Positions 1 through 9,334 of a stretch of DNA of 64,000 nt are shown here, piece by piece; positions within the stretch are counted from its first letter, which is position 1, and each line of letters begins with the position of its first letter. The stretch spans positions 1 to 64,000 of the forward strand of contig CAWCIY010000004.1 in the NCBI GenBank assembly GCA_963795715.1, read 5' to 3'. Made by a program: the position numbers and the translations under genes. A model generated the notes under the pieces. It was not told the DNA's origin. It searched no databases and saw only the letters and a program-made list of their open reading frames with translations. The DNA is from JAFEDN01 sp963795715 (GTDB lineage Bacteria; Pseudomonadota; Gammaproteobacteria; Coxiellales; Coxiellaceae).

Positions 1-757
1 TCAGTTTTGCGGCCAGCATGTCGTCTTGCCAGAGCGACAACTCGCCGGTGTTGTCCTTCGCGCGCTTGAAGTAGACCTCGATGTGGAACCATCGCCCGAT
101 CGGTATGGGGGGGACCACGCCCCCATCGGGACCCATGATTTCCGGAGCGACCATGCCCGGACTCATCGGCAATTGGAATTTGTAGAGGACCGTGCGGAGC
201 GCCCCGTCGCTCTGATTGACGAGCGAGACGTCCCACTTTCCGGGATTATTGACCACGCCCGGAACGCCCCCTAGAAAGTGGAACAAGTTCCAAACGTTCT
301 TATTTGTCACCAAGCTCGGCACGTAATACCAGGCGCCGTAGTAAGCCTCCGTCGGGAACCGACCCTGCTCGACGCAGCGCACCTGCGAGCCACCGTCGAC
401 GTCCGACTGGACGGTGAACGCGGCGGCGTATTGACCCGAGTGCACCGGCGAAGTCACCAGCTTGTACGACGCGCGGCCCGTGTCGAAACAAAAGCCTTTC
501 GGCGCATCGTAGCCGCAAAATCCATCCTCGAAGCCCGTTGACCAGGGAAAGGAGACCGGGCCGCTTATGTCCGCCATGGGGCCCGCGTCCGTCATGGGTT
601 TCGGGCAGAATTGGGTTCCGACGATCACGGGGGTGGAGTCGCAAGCGCCGGCGAGAGTCGCGAAGCCAAAGACCACAAACCCCGCCGCCTGACGTGAACG
701 GCCCCTGCGCGAGCGATCCGGCGAGCTCCGCCCGCAGGACTGCGCTGCAAGGCTCAT
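1..757 (-). CDS. Lipoprotein with a lectin/polysaccharide-lyase-like domain (partial, runs off the window)
   Basis: I read this frame directly. It opens with ATG at 757 (MSLAAQSCGR) and stays open to base 2. Residues about 25-45 form a hydrophobic export segment ending in LAGAC, a good lipobox, so the product is probably a lipoprotein. The rest resembles the concanavalin A-like/heparin-lyase-like fold common in myxobacterial secreted proteins, for example FPWSTGFEDGFCGY near the front and WFHIEVYFKRAKDNTGE near the window edge. The family assignment comes from motif memory and is not verified. The C-terminus lies outside the window. Codons are strongly GC-rich at third positions, unlike everything after 4 kb. 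Possible role: binding or cleaving extracellular carbohydrate. Reading frames on the opposite strand here are shadows. Confidence 0.7.
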   Translation of the reverse strand, partial: MSLAAQSCGRSSPDRSRRGRSRQAAGFVVFGFATLAGACDSTPVIVGTQFCPKPMTDAGPMADISGPVSFPWSTGFEDGFCGYDAPKGFCFDTGRASYKLVTSPVHSGQYAAAFTVQSDVDGGSQVRCVEQGRFPTEAYYGAWYYVPSLVTNKNVWNLFHFLGGVPGVVNNPGKWDVSLVNQSDGALRTVLYKFQLPMSPGMVAPEIMGPDGGVVPPIPIGRWFHIEVYFKRAKDNTGELSLWQDDMLAAKL

Positions 758-901
758 GTCGTATAGTGGCATCGGGTTCACCCGTACGTCATCCGAATCG
801 CCCTTCGGTCGGCTGTGTCGCGTCCAGAACGAGAAACCTGCCCAAACGCGGAAATGCACGTCTACCCTCTTGACTGCGCCTTCGGTAGCTCCCGGTTGGG
901 C

Positions 902-2002
902 ATGGTGATCGTCTCGCGCGTCCGCAAGCCGGGCCCCACCCCGCGGCGAGCATGCGCGGCGGCGGCTATCTGGGCGAGCGTAGCGGCTGTGCAAAGGAGC
1001 AGCCAGGCGGACGAGCCCGTGGCCGTTATGATTCGCTGGGATGCGCCATCGAACTGTCCCGCCGCAGCCGACGTCGAGTCGCGCCTCGGGCAGCTCCTCG
1101 GGCCGGAGGCCTCGCGGGCACCGGCACGCCAGCCGCTCGCGGCCGACGGGACGGTCGTGGCGGTCAACGGGCGCTACCAGCTGAGGTTGAATGTCCGGCG
1201 GGCAGGGCACGCCATCGGAGGCACCCGTGTCTTCGACTCGGACACGTGCGCGGGCCTGGCAGGCGCGGCGGCGGTGACGCTCGCCCTACTCGCCCGGGAC
1301 CAGGGATCGCTTGCGTCGGGTGGATCCGAAGACGCGGGAGCCGCGGCGCCGACTTCCATGCCGCCCGCCGCCTCTTTGTCGACGGCTCCTGCGGCCACGG
1401 AGGAGCGCACCCCTACCGCACCGCCTAGCCCAGTCGTGAAGGCAACCTCGCATGAGGGAGGCTCGCTCGCCGATGCGGGAGGAAGGAAACGCGACTGGTA
1501 CGCAGACCTCGAGCTCCCCCTGGTCGTCGACAGCGGCGTCCTCCCCTCCTGGGCGTACGGCCTCGGCCTGGGCGCGGGAGTGCGGGGCCACCACGTGCAG
1601 ATCGTGTTGGCCGGTCTCCTGTGGCTACCCCAGACTGCCGATCCGGCCGGAACGCCTTACAGCATTCGGTATGCCCGGTATACGGGAGAGCTTTCGGCCT
1701 GTTACGGCTGGTCCCTAGGCCCGTTCGAGGCCGGCCCCTGCATGCTCGCGCGGCTCGAGGATGTGAGCGCTCGCGGAACCGGTCCGGACATCCTTACGAG
1801 CACCGGCCAGCGGGCCTGGATGACGGTGGGAATAGCGGCGAACGCTCGATGGTCGCTGGGGGCCTGGATGGCGCTGTATGTGCGTCCAGGTGTGGCATTT
1901 GCGACCACACGCCCCCCCTTTTCTATCGCGGGGATTGGGCCCCTTTATCAGGTTCCGATTGCCGCCGTAGCGTTCAACATAGGCTGGGAGTGGATTTTAT
2001 GA
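902..2002 (+). CDS. Exported hypothetical protein, myxobacterial type
   Basis: The frame is open from 815, but a signal-peptide-like start at 902 (MVIVSRVRKPG, then an Ala-rich hydrophobic stretch ending near RSSQADEP) fits an exported protein better. The mature N-terminal part contains IRWDAPSNCPAAADVESRL, a pattern I associate with secreted proteins of Polyangia-type myxobacteria. A Pro/Ala/Thr-rich linker follows at roughly residues 150-200. The C-terminal part has alternating Gly-rich and aromatic stretches that could be beta-barrel strands. No catalytic motif is visible. An ECF sigma factor gene follows 45 bases downstream on the same strand. Function unknown. Confidence 0.6.
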   Translation: MVIVSRVRKPGPTPRRACAAAAIWASVAAVQRSSQADEPVAVMIRWDAPSNCPAAADVESRLGQLLGPEASRAPARQPLAADGTVVAVNGRYQLRLNVRRAGHAIGGTRVFDSDTCAGLAGAAAVTLALLARDQGSLASGGSEDAGAAAPTSMPPAASLSTAPAATEERTPTAPPSPVVKATSHEGGSLADAGGRKRDWYADLELPLVVDSGVLPSWAYGLGLGAGVRGHHVQIVLAGLLWLPQTADPAGTPYSIRYARYTGELSACYGWSLGPFEAGPCMLARLEDVSARGTGPDILTSTGQRAWMTVGIAANARWSLGAWMALYVRPGVAFATTRPPFSIAGIGPLYQVPIAAVAFNIGWEWIL

Positions 2003-2047
2003 CGGACGGAGCCCCTTGCTGCCAGTGCTCGCTATGGCGGCGCGGTA

Positions 2048-2632
2048 GTGGCGGCAGATTCCTCCAGCGGAGGCGGGGAGCTCCGCGCGACCGAATCGGT
2101 TCGCGCCGACCCCATCCCTTCTTTCCGCACCGTATACGAGCAATACTTCGATTTCGTCTGGAGCTGCGCGCGCCGGCTCGCCGTGCCGATGGCGGCCATC
2201 GACGACGTCGTCCAGGAGGTTTTCATCGTGGTGCATGCGAAGCTTCCGACCATTGAGCAACCGGCCTACCTCCGAAGCTGGCTCTACGGCATCGTGCGAC
2301 GCACCGTGAGCACGCACCACCGCGCGCACCAAAGTCGGACGGCTCGAGAGTCGCCGAACGGGAATGTCGAGGAGAACGCCAACCCGATGCAGCCCACGCC
2401 GCTCGACCTGGCGATCACCGGAGACGAGCTCAAGCTTGTCTGCCGACTTCTCGATGAACTCGACGACTCGAAACGAGAGGTCCTGATGCTGGCCGAGCTT
2501 GAGGACATGACGGTGCCCGAGATTGCCGAGTCGGTCGGAATCCCTTTGAACACGGCGTACTCTCGGCTTCGTGTCGCGAGGCGGAGGTTCAACGAGCTCT
2601 TCTCGCGCCATGCCACCGGCAGCGGTCGATGA
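2048..2632 (+). CDS. ECF-family RNA polymerase sigma factor
   Basis: This is a small sigma-70 family factor of 194 residues, usual for the ECF group. Region 2 lies at about residues 30-100, with YEQYFDFVWSCARRL, then DDVVQEVFIVVHAKL (the -10 binding helix) and YLRSWLYGIVRR. Region 4 lies at about residues 130-190, with LLDELDDSKREVLMLAELE followed by the helix-turn-helix MTVPEIAESVGIPLNTAYSR. It should direct transcription of a small regulon. The start is GTG at 2048; an ATG at 2033 lies in another frame, and the true start is not certain. The next gene encodes a membrane-anchored protein of the type often paired with these factors in myxobacteria. Confidence 0.9.
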   Translation: MAADSSSGGGELRATESVRADPIPSFRTVYEQYFDFVWSCARRLAVPMAAIDDVVQEVFIVVHAKLPTIEQPAYLRSWLYGIVRRTVSTHHRAHQSRTARESPNGNVEENANPMQPTPLDLAITGDELKLVCRLLDELDDSKREVLMLAELEDMTVPEIAESVGIPLNTAYSRLRVARRRFNELFSRHATGSGR

Positions 2633-2639
2633 GAGGTTC

Positions 2640-3351
2640 ATGATGGAAGACTTGAGCCCCGAAGCCGCCGCCTTGCTCCGCGCCCACCGAGGCGCGTTTC
2701 GTCCTCAGGCCGCCGATCGCGAGCGCGTCTTCCAGTCTTTGACCCGCGCTTTGGGAGAGAACGCCGTTCTCGGTGGAGCCGGTGGCGGCGCGACTGCGAA
2801 ATCCGCCCACTTGCCATGAGAAAGTGGATCCTCGGCGGCCTTTCGATGATCGCTGTCGGCGCGGGGAGCCCTCGGAACCTTCGAGGCAGAGAAGCCTCGG
2901 TCGTCGCAGTCGCAAGCGACCGTCGCTGTCAGCCGAACCGCCGAGCGCCGCGCCCGAGACCGGCCACGTCGGCGGACTTGCCTCTTGCCGATCATCGACT
3001 CGCCCTCGAATGTGCCGGCCGCGCAGCCCAACCCCGCGGGCGAGGCGCGTCCTGTCGCCGCGAAGCGCAAGGGGTCTCGCCTGGCGATTCCCTGACCGAG
3101 GAGGTCCGACTTCTCACGAGGGCCGAGGAGCAGCTCAACGCGGGCCTACCGAGGATGCCCTGACGACGCTCGCCGAGCACGAGCGGCGGTTTCCTCGCGG
3201 CGCGCTCTCCGAAGAGCGGCTCGCCGCACGCATCCACGCGCTATGCGGACTCGGACGCGACGCTGAGGCGCAGAGGGATCTCATGACGCTGAGCCTTGAT
3301 CACCCGCAGTCTCAGCTCCTCGAAGGGGCGCGCCAATCCTGCGCCCGGTGA
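2640..3351 (+). pseudogene. Companion protein of the ECF sigma factor, broken by frameshifts
   Basis: ATG at 2640 starts MMEDLSPEAAALLRAHRG, which matches the N-terminus of proteins encoded after ECF factors in myxobacteria. The frame ends at 2817, but a second frame from about 2817 supplies the expected hydrophobic segment (KWILGGLSMIAVGAG). Further frame changes lead to the C-terminal alpha-helical part, LTEEVRLLTRAEEQLNAG (about 3,095-3,150) and then EDALTTLAEHERRFPRG through QSCAR and a stop at 3351. At least two shifts are needed. Predicted role by position: membrane-bound partner of the sigma factor, probably with a TPR-like helical domain. Sequencing indels and real decay cannot be told apart here. 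Confidence 0.6.
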
Positions 3352-3589
3352 GGCTTCCGCGCGGAAGCAGACCGCGCAAGACGTATGCGCGCGAACCTCG
3401 ACGTTCGCCTGGGAAGTCTCGCTCGACACTACTCGGCCCCACCGATTCGCGCTCGCCGCCCCGAATCGTCAACTGATTGGATTCGTGCACGAATCGATGA
3501 CGGCTTGAGCACGGGTCGCCACTGCGACTCATCGCGCCGTCAGAGGCCTGGGTCCCGTTTGCGGACTTGCAGGCGGCGATGGTAGCTTT
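3352..3589. other. GC-rich stretch without a supported gene
   Basis: Between the broken sigma-companion gene and the esterase fragment I find no convincing coding sequence. Short frames here lack recognisable motifs. Confidence 0.4.
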
Positions 3590-3968
3590 TCAGAACTGGC
3601 TCAAGAAGGTCCAGACGTTTTGGTATTCCCAGCTCGTCCGTTGGCCCGGGTCCGTGGGGTCAGGAGTGTGGGGCCCGACGAAGGAGCAAAATTCCACCGG
3701 ATACCCCGACATGCAGCCCGTGTAGTTGGTGCAAACGTGAGTTGACGTGGCCATCGTAGGAGTCTCCGCCATGCAGCCATCCTCCGCGGCCCAGGTTTCG
3801 CAAATCGACACCCCCCCACTGTAGGGCAACACCGAGTCCTGAGTCCCGTGCGAGGCGTAGTAAGGGACCGGCGTGCTCGCTTTGCAGTTATCCGTGTTGC
3901 TAAGATAGGCGACAGAGTAGACAGCGATGGCGCGGACGCCCCATCCTGCGGTGGGCGTCCCCTCAATG
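3590..3968 (-). pseudogene. C-terminal fragment of a secreted esterase / polyhydroxybutyrate depolymerase-like protein
   Basis: Reading the minus strand from about 3968 gives one frame running to a stop at 3590. It contains YYASHGTQDSVLPYSGG (a likely catalytic Asp in HGTQD), several Cys residues, SGYPVEFCSFVGPHTPDP (a likely catalytic His in GPHTP), and ends TSWEYQNVWTFLSQF. This is the C-terminal catalytic part of the alpha/beta-hydrolase family that includes PHB depolymerase/LpqC-like esterases, which is frequent in myxobacteria. The N-terminal half with the nucleophile Ser is absent because the sequence changes to AT-rich DNA of another type. It is therefore cut at the junction and not merely mis-started. 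Confidence 0.65.
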
Positions 3969-4085
3969 GTAACGGTTTTGGCTTTTGTTTTGTTACTCGT
4001 TCGTTTACGTATTTGCTTTCAATTGGTGCATTAACTTATTGAATAGAATATATTTTTTTAAAGCCTAAATCTGGAGACAAAGTAC
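3966..4085. other. Composition breakpoint: probable contig chimera junction
   Basis: GC-rich coding DNA stops inside the esterase fragment around 3,966-3,975. It is followed by a T-rich run and then typical AT-rich DNA with a Phd-type antitoxin starting at 4086. No inverted repeat, integrase or tRNA is visible at the break. The genes on either side belong to very different bacterial groups by their motifs. A misassembly is the simplest reading. Confidence 0.75.
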
Positions 4086-4291
4086 ATGAAAACCATCACC
4101 ACAGTGGCCGAAGAGAAAATTTTGCTGAACTGATTAATCAAGCCTCTTACGGCGGACGCAGAGTCATTGAAACCCGCCGCGGTAAACCAGTCGCCGCTTT
4201 AGTTTCGCTGCGCGATCTCGTATCCTCGAAGAGACTCCTGACGTTGAAAAAAACGAAACTCAAGAATAATACTGACCGCAATTCCCGCTGA
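4086..4291 (+). pseudogene. Phd/YefM-family antitoxin, frameshifted
   Basis: ATG at 4086 is preceded by GGAGA and starts MKTITTVAEEK. This frame hits TGA at 4131. The shifted frame then gives FAELINQASYGGRRVIETR followed by RGKPVAALVSLRDL, the conserved core of Phd/YefM antitoxins, and ends at TGA 4289-4291. One indel in the AAAATTTT stretch near 4,120 explains the break. Such proteins bind their own promoter and neutralise a partner toxin. No toxin gene follows: the next bases are a REP-like repeat. The C-terminal tail is Lys-rich and unlike the usual end, so the gene may be a true relic. Confidence 0.7.
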
Positions 4292-4408
4292 ACGGAAATT
4301 GCTTCTCATTTGATCCTGAGTTCCGGCAAAGCCGGAACTAGAAATAAGAGGGGATCGCTCCGCTCTTCTCCCCCTTGCGAACCACCATCAGGTAAGATTT
4401 TTCTACTG
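4275..4408 (+). repeat. REP-like repeat, family A, copy 1
   Basis: This contains an imperfect dyad (TTCCCGCTGAACGGAAAT), a second perfect dyad GTTCCGGCAAAGCCGGAAC, and the tail ATCGCTCCGCTCTTCTCCCC followed by CATCAGGTAAGATTTTTCTA. The same modules in the same order recur at 7,664-7,795, with partial copies near 9,280, 39,940 and 59,240. Confidence 0.8.
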
Positions 4409-4906
4409 CCTACATTGTCATTTTTTTATATTATCCTAAAGCAACAAAGTATTCGGGGATATCTATTTTTATTTGACCAGAACATAGCGGAGGCGACTTT
4501 CTGGCGCACCCGAATTAATGGGATGAAGTAATTTTGATGTTTATATCGCGATGTAAGGTTTTTAATCGATTTTCTGAATCAGTACGAGAAAAGAACGTGT
4601 TTCGATGCTGACTTTTATAGTGTAAACCACGAATCACACCGAGCGTCATAGCCGCGGTGGTATTTGTGAAATATTTGGCGCCTAAACATCTGGCTTTAGA
4701 TAACGAGTTTCAATCTTTTGAGAGAACATTTTCACAATATTCATTTTTCGCTTTTTCGAGGCAAGAAATTCACTTATCTTTGTCACCTTTTACAAACTTT
4801 CCTGATGGTAAAAATTCATTAAAGCATAAAAGCAAGTCCTAAATAGAACGGCTTATTTTTTTGGAGATATCATATTTCTTTTTTGATTCTGAAAGATTTT
4901 CAAGTA
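4409..4906. other. AT-rich stretch without a supported gene
   Basis: About 500 bases with only short frames, for example a 61-codon frame at 4657-4842 with no ribosome site and no motif. I see no RNA gene or clear promoter. It may be degraded remains. Confidence 0.4.
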
Positions 4907-7473
4907 TTATTTCGTTAGCATTATAAATCTACGTAGGAAATTACAGAAATTTATATTTTGAAGTAATGGCTTAAAAAAATCATAATCCGTAAATAAATCA
5001 CCCAACACAATCATTGAAGTTAATTTATTTTCGTTCAAAAACATTTCATGTTCTTTAACATTTTGGAAAGTTTTTACATTTGAAGACAATTTAAGCAATA
5101 ATGAATTACTTAATTTGATATCTTTGCTATAAATAACATCCATCATATTAAAAAAATCACTTTTATTGATGGATTTTAATTCTTTTTATCATTCAAATCT
5201 GAAGTTAATTTCAATTCTGTGAATACGATTACGAATTTTAAATAAAAATCCTTGCGCTATGGAATAGTATTGAGAATGCTTCAATGCATAACAAGAACTA
5301 ACAATATTTTTCGCTACCTCATAAAAACGAATACGTTTTTCCAAAGTTCCAGTATCTATTTCAAAATTTTGGTGAAAATTACAATTAATATGATTAACAA
5401 TGGCTAGCGAATTATCTGCGCTGCGGTTGATAATTCAGTTTCTATTTTTTCTTTAAATAATGTTTCATGTATATTTTTAGAGTTAAATGCTAAAGCCAAA
5501 TAAATTTGTGAAATTTTTATTAAACCATCCAGGCGATCAGAAGCGTCTGGACATATCCGAAATATCTTATCGATTTGAGAAATGCTGAAATGATAATGCG
5601 CAAAGCTGTCTCTAGACTCAACATTTTTGGATAACTCAAGCACAGACTTAGCTTCTGAGATAGGCAATGTATAAAAATATAGTTCATCCAAATTTTCCAA
5701 CATCATATCGTGTTTTTCAATAATAATTTTTTTATGATGAGGAATATGAGAGAAAATATTTCTCGTTAGCGCTCCATTATCAAAATGCCGCTGCTTTATC
5801 ATTTCTAGGATTTCGTGACAATGAGAACTTATAAAAGCTCCCACACGCAAATCGATAAATTGTTTTAAAGCAAACCCTCCTTGAATTTGAATTTTTTTAA
5901 TTACTTCTTCTGATAAGAATCTTTTGAACATATTCCAAATATTCTTCCATATTGAACCTGGTCTGTATGAATTAAGCCAAATTTTTGATGACTCTCATGA
6001 ATCAAAATAGAGAGCTTTCCTGACTTAATCAAAGCTAAGCTTCGATCGTTTAATTTAAGATTCTTATACAAAGTTGTTGTAGCATCAATGATAATTGTAA
6101 TGGGTTTTTCTCTCTTTTTCGTCAACATTTTTTTCTATGAAACGATTAATATCTACACCCGGAGCGACTCCGTCAATTCCCGCAATAGGTCCAGTGCAAA
6201 TAATTAAAATATCAGGATCTAGAAAATGCGGTCTTCTACGCTCAATTTTATTAAATTCATAATAAGCGGGTTCGAATACGTTAATTTTAGAGATTTGATT
6301 GCTATTATTTGTAATTCCTGATTTTGCGAGTTTCAATGCTATAGTAAAGGCACTGGTGCCTGATACTGCAGGGGATGCTATAAAGTGCACTTTATCTAAA
6401 TGTTCTTCTTTCAATCCTAATATTTGGTATAGAGTCTGTCGAGACGTGTTTTGAAAATCGGAAAATTCCTGGTTGAGATCTTTTTCGTCTTTATTTATAG
6501 AAAAATGCAATGCTAATTCGTGTATAATATTGTAGATGCAAAAAGCAAAGCGAGAATAATTATATTCATAAAATAGAGTAGTGATCTCTAACATCAGCGC
6601 CATCCGTTGTATAGCTTGTGGATTCGCTTCTGGAAAAGATTGGATTATTTCTCGCAAACATTTAGCTAGTTGATTAGTACTGTGACGATCGCTTTCTGAA
6701 ATTAAAATTATCTTTTTAAAAATCCTGCTCTCCAAAAGATCCTTTTTGCTTTTAGGCAGGCTGAGGTCTATTTTAATTTCTTTATTTTTGGATTCATCGG
6801 CTAAGTCACGAATATTTGTTGCGATTTCCCAAGGCGATGCGGGAAAACCCATGGCCTCCAAGGTTTTTTTAAACTCAGATATAGAATATCCTTTAGAAGG
6901 ATCACAAAGAATACGAATAATGACAATAGGGTGTTTTTCATCAGAAAAGAAATCGATTTTAGGATTATCCGGAAATGCTCGAATATAATTTTCCAATAAC
7001 TTAAAAGGCAGCTGTTCCATTTTATAAATAGGAATATAAATATAAAATTCATCCTTAGCGGCCTCAGGAATTTTGAAATCTGACAGGAGATGCTTCAAAA
7101 GAATTGGGGATAGCATATCGCTTCGATGATAATGCGGGGAGGGAATTATGAAAGGATTTTTTATCCTCGAAAGGCCAGATAATTCAGCGATATGCCGGCC
7201 ATACATGATGCGAGATAATTGATATTGCCGTTTTTCTTCTTTAATGTCTATTAAAGATAAATAATAAAGATAAGGATCTCGATTCATTTCTTGCTTGATT
7301 TTCCAAGCCTTCCAAAAATTTTGAATTACGCGGGCGGCCTTCACTTGCTTCTTCTCTTCAAGCTTCTTCTCTTTTGGCCGAGTAGGTGATAATTTAATAT
7401 CTTTAGAATCAACTAATTGTTCTATATTTTTCCTTAATCGTTCAAGTTCAGGGTTGGTTTTGAAAATTTTCAT
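4907..7473 (-). pseudogene. Large effector-like protein with a PLP-enzyme-like region, split by several frameshifts
   Basis: The first 462 codons (7473 to 6085) are open, and coherent protein then continues in other frames: from about 6,120 (KPITIIIDATTTLYKNLKL), from about 5,925 (FKRFLSEEVIKKIQIQGG), from about 5,405 (IVNHINCNFHQNFEIDTG), and probably on to 4907 (DFFNMMDVIYSKDIKLSNS). Shifts sit mostly in A-runs, and the intact protein would be near 850 residues. Near residue 50 there is an IQ-like motif (ARVIQNFWKAWKIK). The middle reads like a fold-type I PLP enzyme: SGTSAFTIALKLAKSG, then ICTGPIAGIDGVAPG, IIDAT, and ESHQKFG with a candidate Schiff-base Lys. That assignment is inference. 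It could be a Dot/Icm-type effector relic. No PmrA-like box was seen upstream. Confidence 0.55.
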
Positions 7474-7663
7474 TTATATTTTTACATTTTTAATGATTTT
7501 TTCGTTTTAATGTTTTAATTGTATATTTAATTTATTAAGGCTTTATTAGATTGATTTGTTAAATATGGACCAAAAGTGGGCGTTCCCATCTACAGGATGA
7601 ATGATCCTAATCACATTATTTTCAACTGACTAATTTAGGATTATATTTGAATTATTAAAACTC

Positions 7664-7795
7664 CCGTTGGACGGGAATTGCTTCCTTGTTTTTATCCTGA
7701 GTTCCGGCAAAGCCGGAACTCAGGAATGAAGAGGGAGATCGCTCCGCTCTTCTCCCCCTCGCGAACCCCCATCAGGTAAGATTTTTCTATTTGAA
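7664..7795 (+). repeat. REP-like repeat, family A, copy 2
   Basis: Same module order as the copy at 4,275: CCCGTTGGACGGG, then CCTGAGTTCCGGCAAAGC continuing into a perfect stem, then ATCGCTCCGCTCTTCTCCCC and CATCAGGTAAGATTTTTCTA. The stem from about 7,697 to 7,724 is longer than in copy 1. It lies in the 455-base gap before the porin gene, which otherwise shows only AT-rich promoter-like DNA. Confidence 0.8.
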
Positions 7796-7928
7796 TTATT
7801 AATCTAAAAAATATTCTTCATAATTGAATAATTAACTTGATTACTCATTTAAAGTATGTTATAAACATAAACAGATCGCTAATTAAATTAATAAAACAAT
7901 AAAAAAATGAATAAGCTGGGGTGAAATT

Positions 7929-9275
7929 ATGAAAAAGATAACATCATGTTCTGTAGTGGCATTGGGTCTAAGTTTAACAACCGGGGCGACTTTAGCTGAT
8001 AGTGGAGGTGCGAATTCTACCTCTAGTACTAATTCACAAACTTCAAGTTATAGTTTGGTACCTTATATCACCATGGGTACTTCTCCTTATGACAGCATGC
8101 AATCAGCTTATGACGCTTCGGATGTCTGGTCACAACAATCCTCGATGAATGAAGATTTAACTATCTTGAAATATAAGCAAGCCTTACAAAACCATCTACA
8201 GCAAGTGGGTGTATCTTTAGATCAACGCCCTATAGTCGAAATCAGCGGCGGTGTAGCCGGCACGGCGACAGAAAACATCAGTAATTTCAATGGTACTCAA
8301 AGCAACGGCAATTATAGTTTAAGTACTGCAGAAATTGACGTTAACGCCATGGCCGGCAAATGGGCGACTGGTTTTATGTCTTTAGGGTATAATAACTCCG
8401 AAGTGGTTGTAAGCCGTGGTTTTGTGACTATCGGGAATTTAGATAAGTCGCCTGTTTACCTTACCGCCGGTCAGGTCTATTTGCCTTTTGGCCGTTATTA
8501 CAGTGGCTTAAATACTGCACCGCTGACCTTGTCGCTGGCCAGAATCAAAGATCAGGCCGTTATCTTAGGCTATTCCAAAAATAACTTTTCTATGCAGGGT
8601 TATGCGTATCCTGGAATCAACTCTAATGCAGATGGCGATGTTTTTCATGCCGGCGGTTTCAATGCAAATTATAAGATGGTATTTAATCAAAACCTAAATT
8701 TAAATGTGGGCGGCGGCGGGATTTCTGATATGACCGATGCTCAAGGTATGCGTTCCACCGGCGCTAGCGCTCCACAATTCCCAGGATTTACTAGTTTTGC
8801 TGATGCTAGCTCCACCTATCCATTTGTACACGCTGTGCCCGGGGCGGATGTGCATGCGGAATTTAACTTCTGGAGCAATGCTTTAGCGGGAGAATTCATA
8901 GGGGCCACTAGGCAGTTTGACGCTCAGGATTTAAGCTTTAATGGCAACGGCGCTCAGCCTCAGGCTATGCACGTCGAGTTATTACATAACTTTAAGATTC
9001 AAAACCATCCCTCCACTGCTGGTATAGCTTATGGCCAATCCTGGCAGGCGTTAGGACTCAATCTGCCGCAAAAAAGTTATATGGCTTATTTCTATACTTC
9101 AATCTGGAAAAACACTTTGCAAGAAATTGAATTCCGTCACGATCAAGATTATTCCAGTAATGATATTGCCACGGCAGTCAGTAATCCAAATGTCAGTGCA
9201 TTTGGCCCATTTACCAATACTGGCACAGGCAAAAGCCGCGATATGGTAACCCTGCAATTCGGTGTGTATTTCTAA
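7929..9275 (+). CDS. lbtU: LbtU-family siderophore porin (outer-membrane beta-barrel)
   Basis: The 448-residue protein starts with a clear signal peptide (MKKITSCSVVALGLSLTTG, cleaved after TLA), has a short helical segment near residues 60-95, and then a beta-barrel with many Gly/aromatic alternations ending in the terminal Phe expected for outer-membrane insertion (LQFGVYF). The stretch SPVYLTAGQVYLPFGRYYSG, followed by PLTLSLARIKDQAVILGY, is characteristic of LbtU, the legiobactin receptor of Legionella. It acts independently of the usual TonB plug-type receptors. Ribosome site: GCTGGGGTGA just upstream. No convincing Fur box was seen. The membrane protein gene downstream is convergent. 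The exact ligand here is unknown. Confidence 0.8.
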   Translation: MKKITSCSVVALGLSLTTGATLADSGGANSTSSTNSQTSSYSLVPYITMGTSPYDSMQSAYDASDVWSQQSSMNEDLTILKYKQALQNHLQQVGVSLDQRPIVEISGGVAGTATENISNFNGTQSNGNYSLSTAEIDVNAMAGKWATGFMSLGYNNSEVVVSRGFVTIGNLDKSPVYLTAGQVYLPFGRYYSGLNTAPLTLSLARIKDQAVILGYSKNNFSMQGYAYPGINSNADGDVFHAGGFNANYKMVFNQNLNLNVGGGGISDMTDAQGMRSTGASAPQFPGFTSFADASSTYPFVHAVPGADVHAEFNFWSNALAGEFIGATRQFDAQDLSFNGNGAQPQAMHVELLHNFKIQNHPSTAGIAYGQSWQALGLNLPQKSYMAYFYTSIWKNTLQEIEFRHDQDYSSNDIATAVSNPNVSAFGPFTNTGTGKSRDMVTLQFGVYF

Positions 9276-9277
9276 GG

Positions 9278-9334
9278 AGAAAATCCGTCGGAATGAAGGG
9301 GGAGACGCTCCGCTCCCCCCATCAGGCAAACATT
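9278..9334 (+). repeat. Partial REP-like repeat, family A
   Basis: The segment with GGGGGAGACGCTCCGCTCCCCC and CATCAGGCAAAC matches the tail of the family A repeat in shortened form. It lies between two convergent genes and could also act as a terminator stem. Confidence 0.6.

Noticed and set aside
26..644. Open frames on both strands in the first 650 bases (for example at 26-274, 278-541 and 300-644)
   Set aside because: They are shadows of the minus-strand lipoprotein frame that runs from 757 through the window edge and alone has protein-like content.
3900..4130. Horizontal transfer as explanation of the composition jump
   Set aside because: The join truncates a gene, has no mobile-element features, and links two sets of genes from very different lineages, so misassembly is simpler.
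4657..4842. 61-codon plus-strand frame
   Set aside because: No ribosome site, no motif, and flanked by non-coding AT-rich DNA.
7474..7560. PmrA-like box upstream of the large broken gene
   Set aside because: TTAA motifs occur, but not at 7-base spacing; this is background in AT-rich DNA.
7800..7928. Fur box upstream of the siderophore porin
   Set aside because: I found no sequence close to the GATAATGATAATCATTATC consensus.
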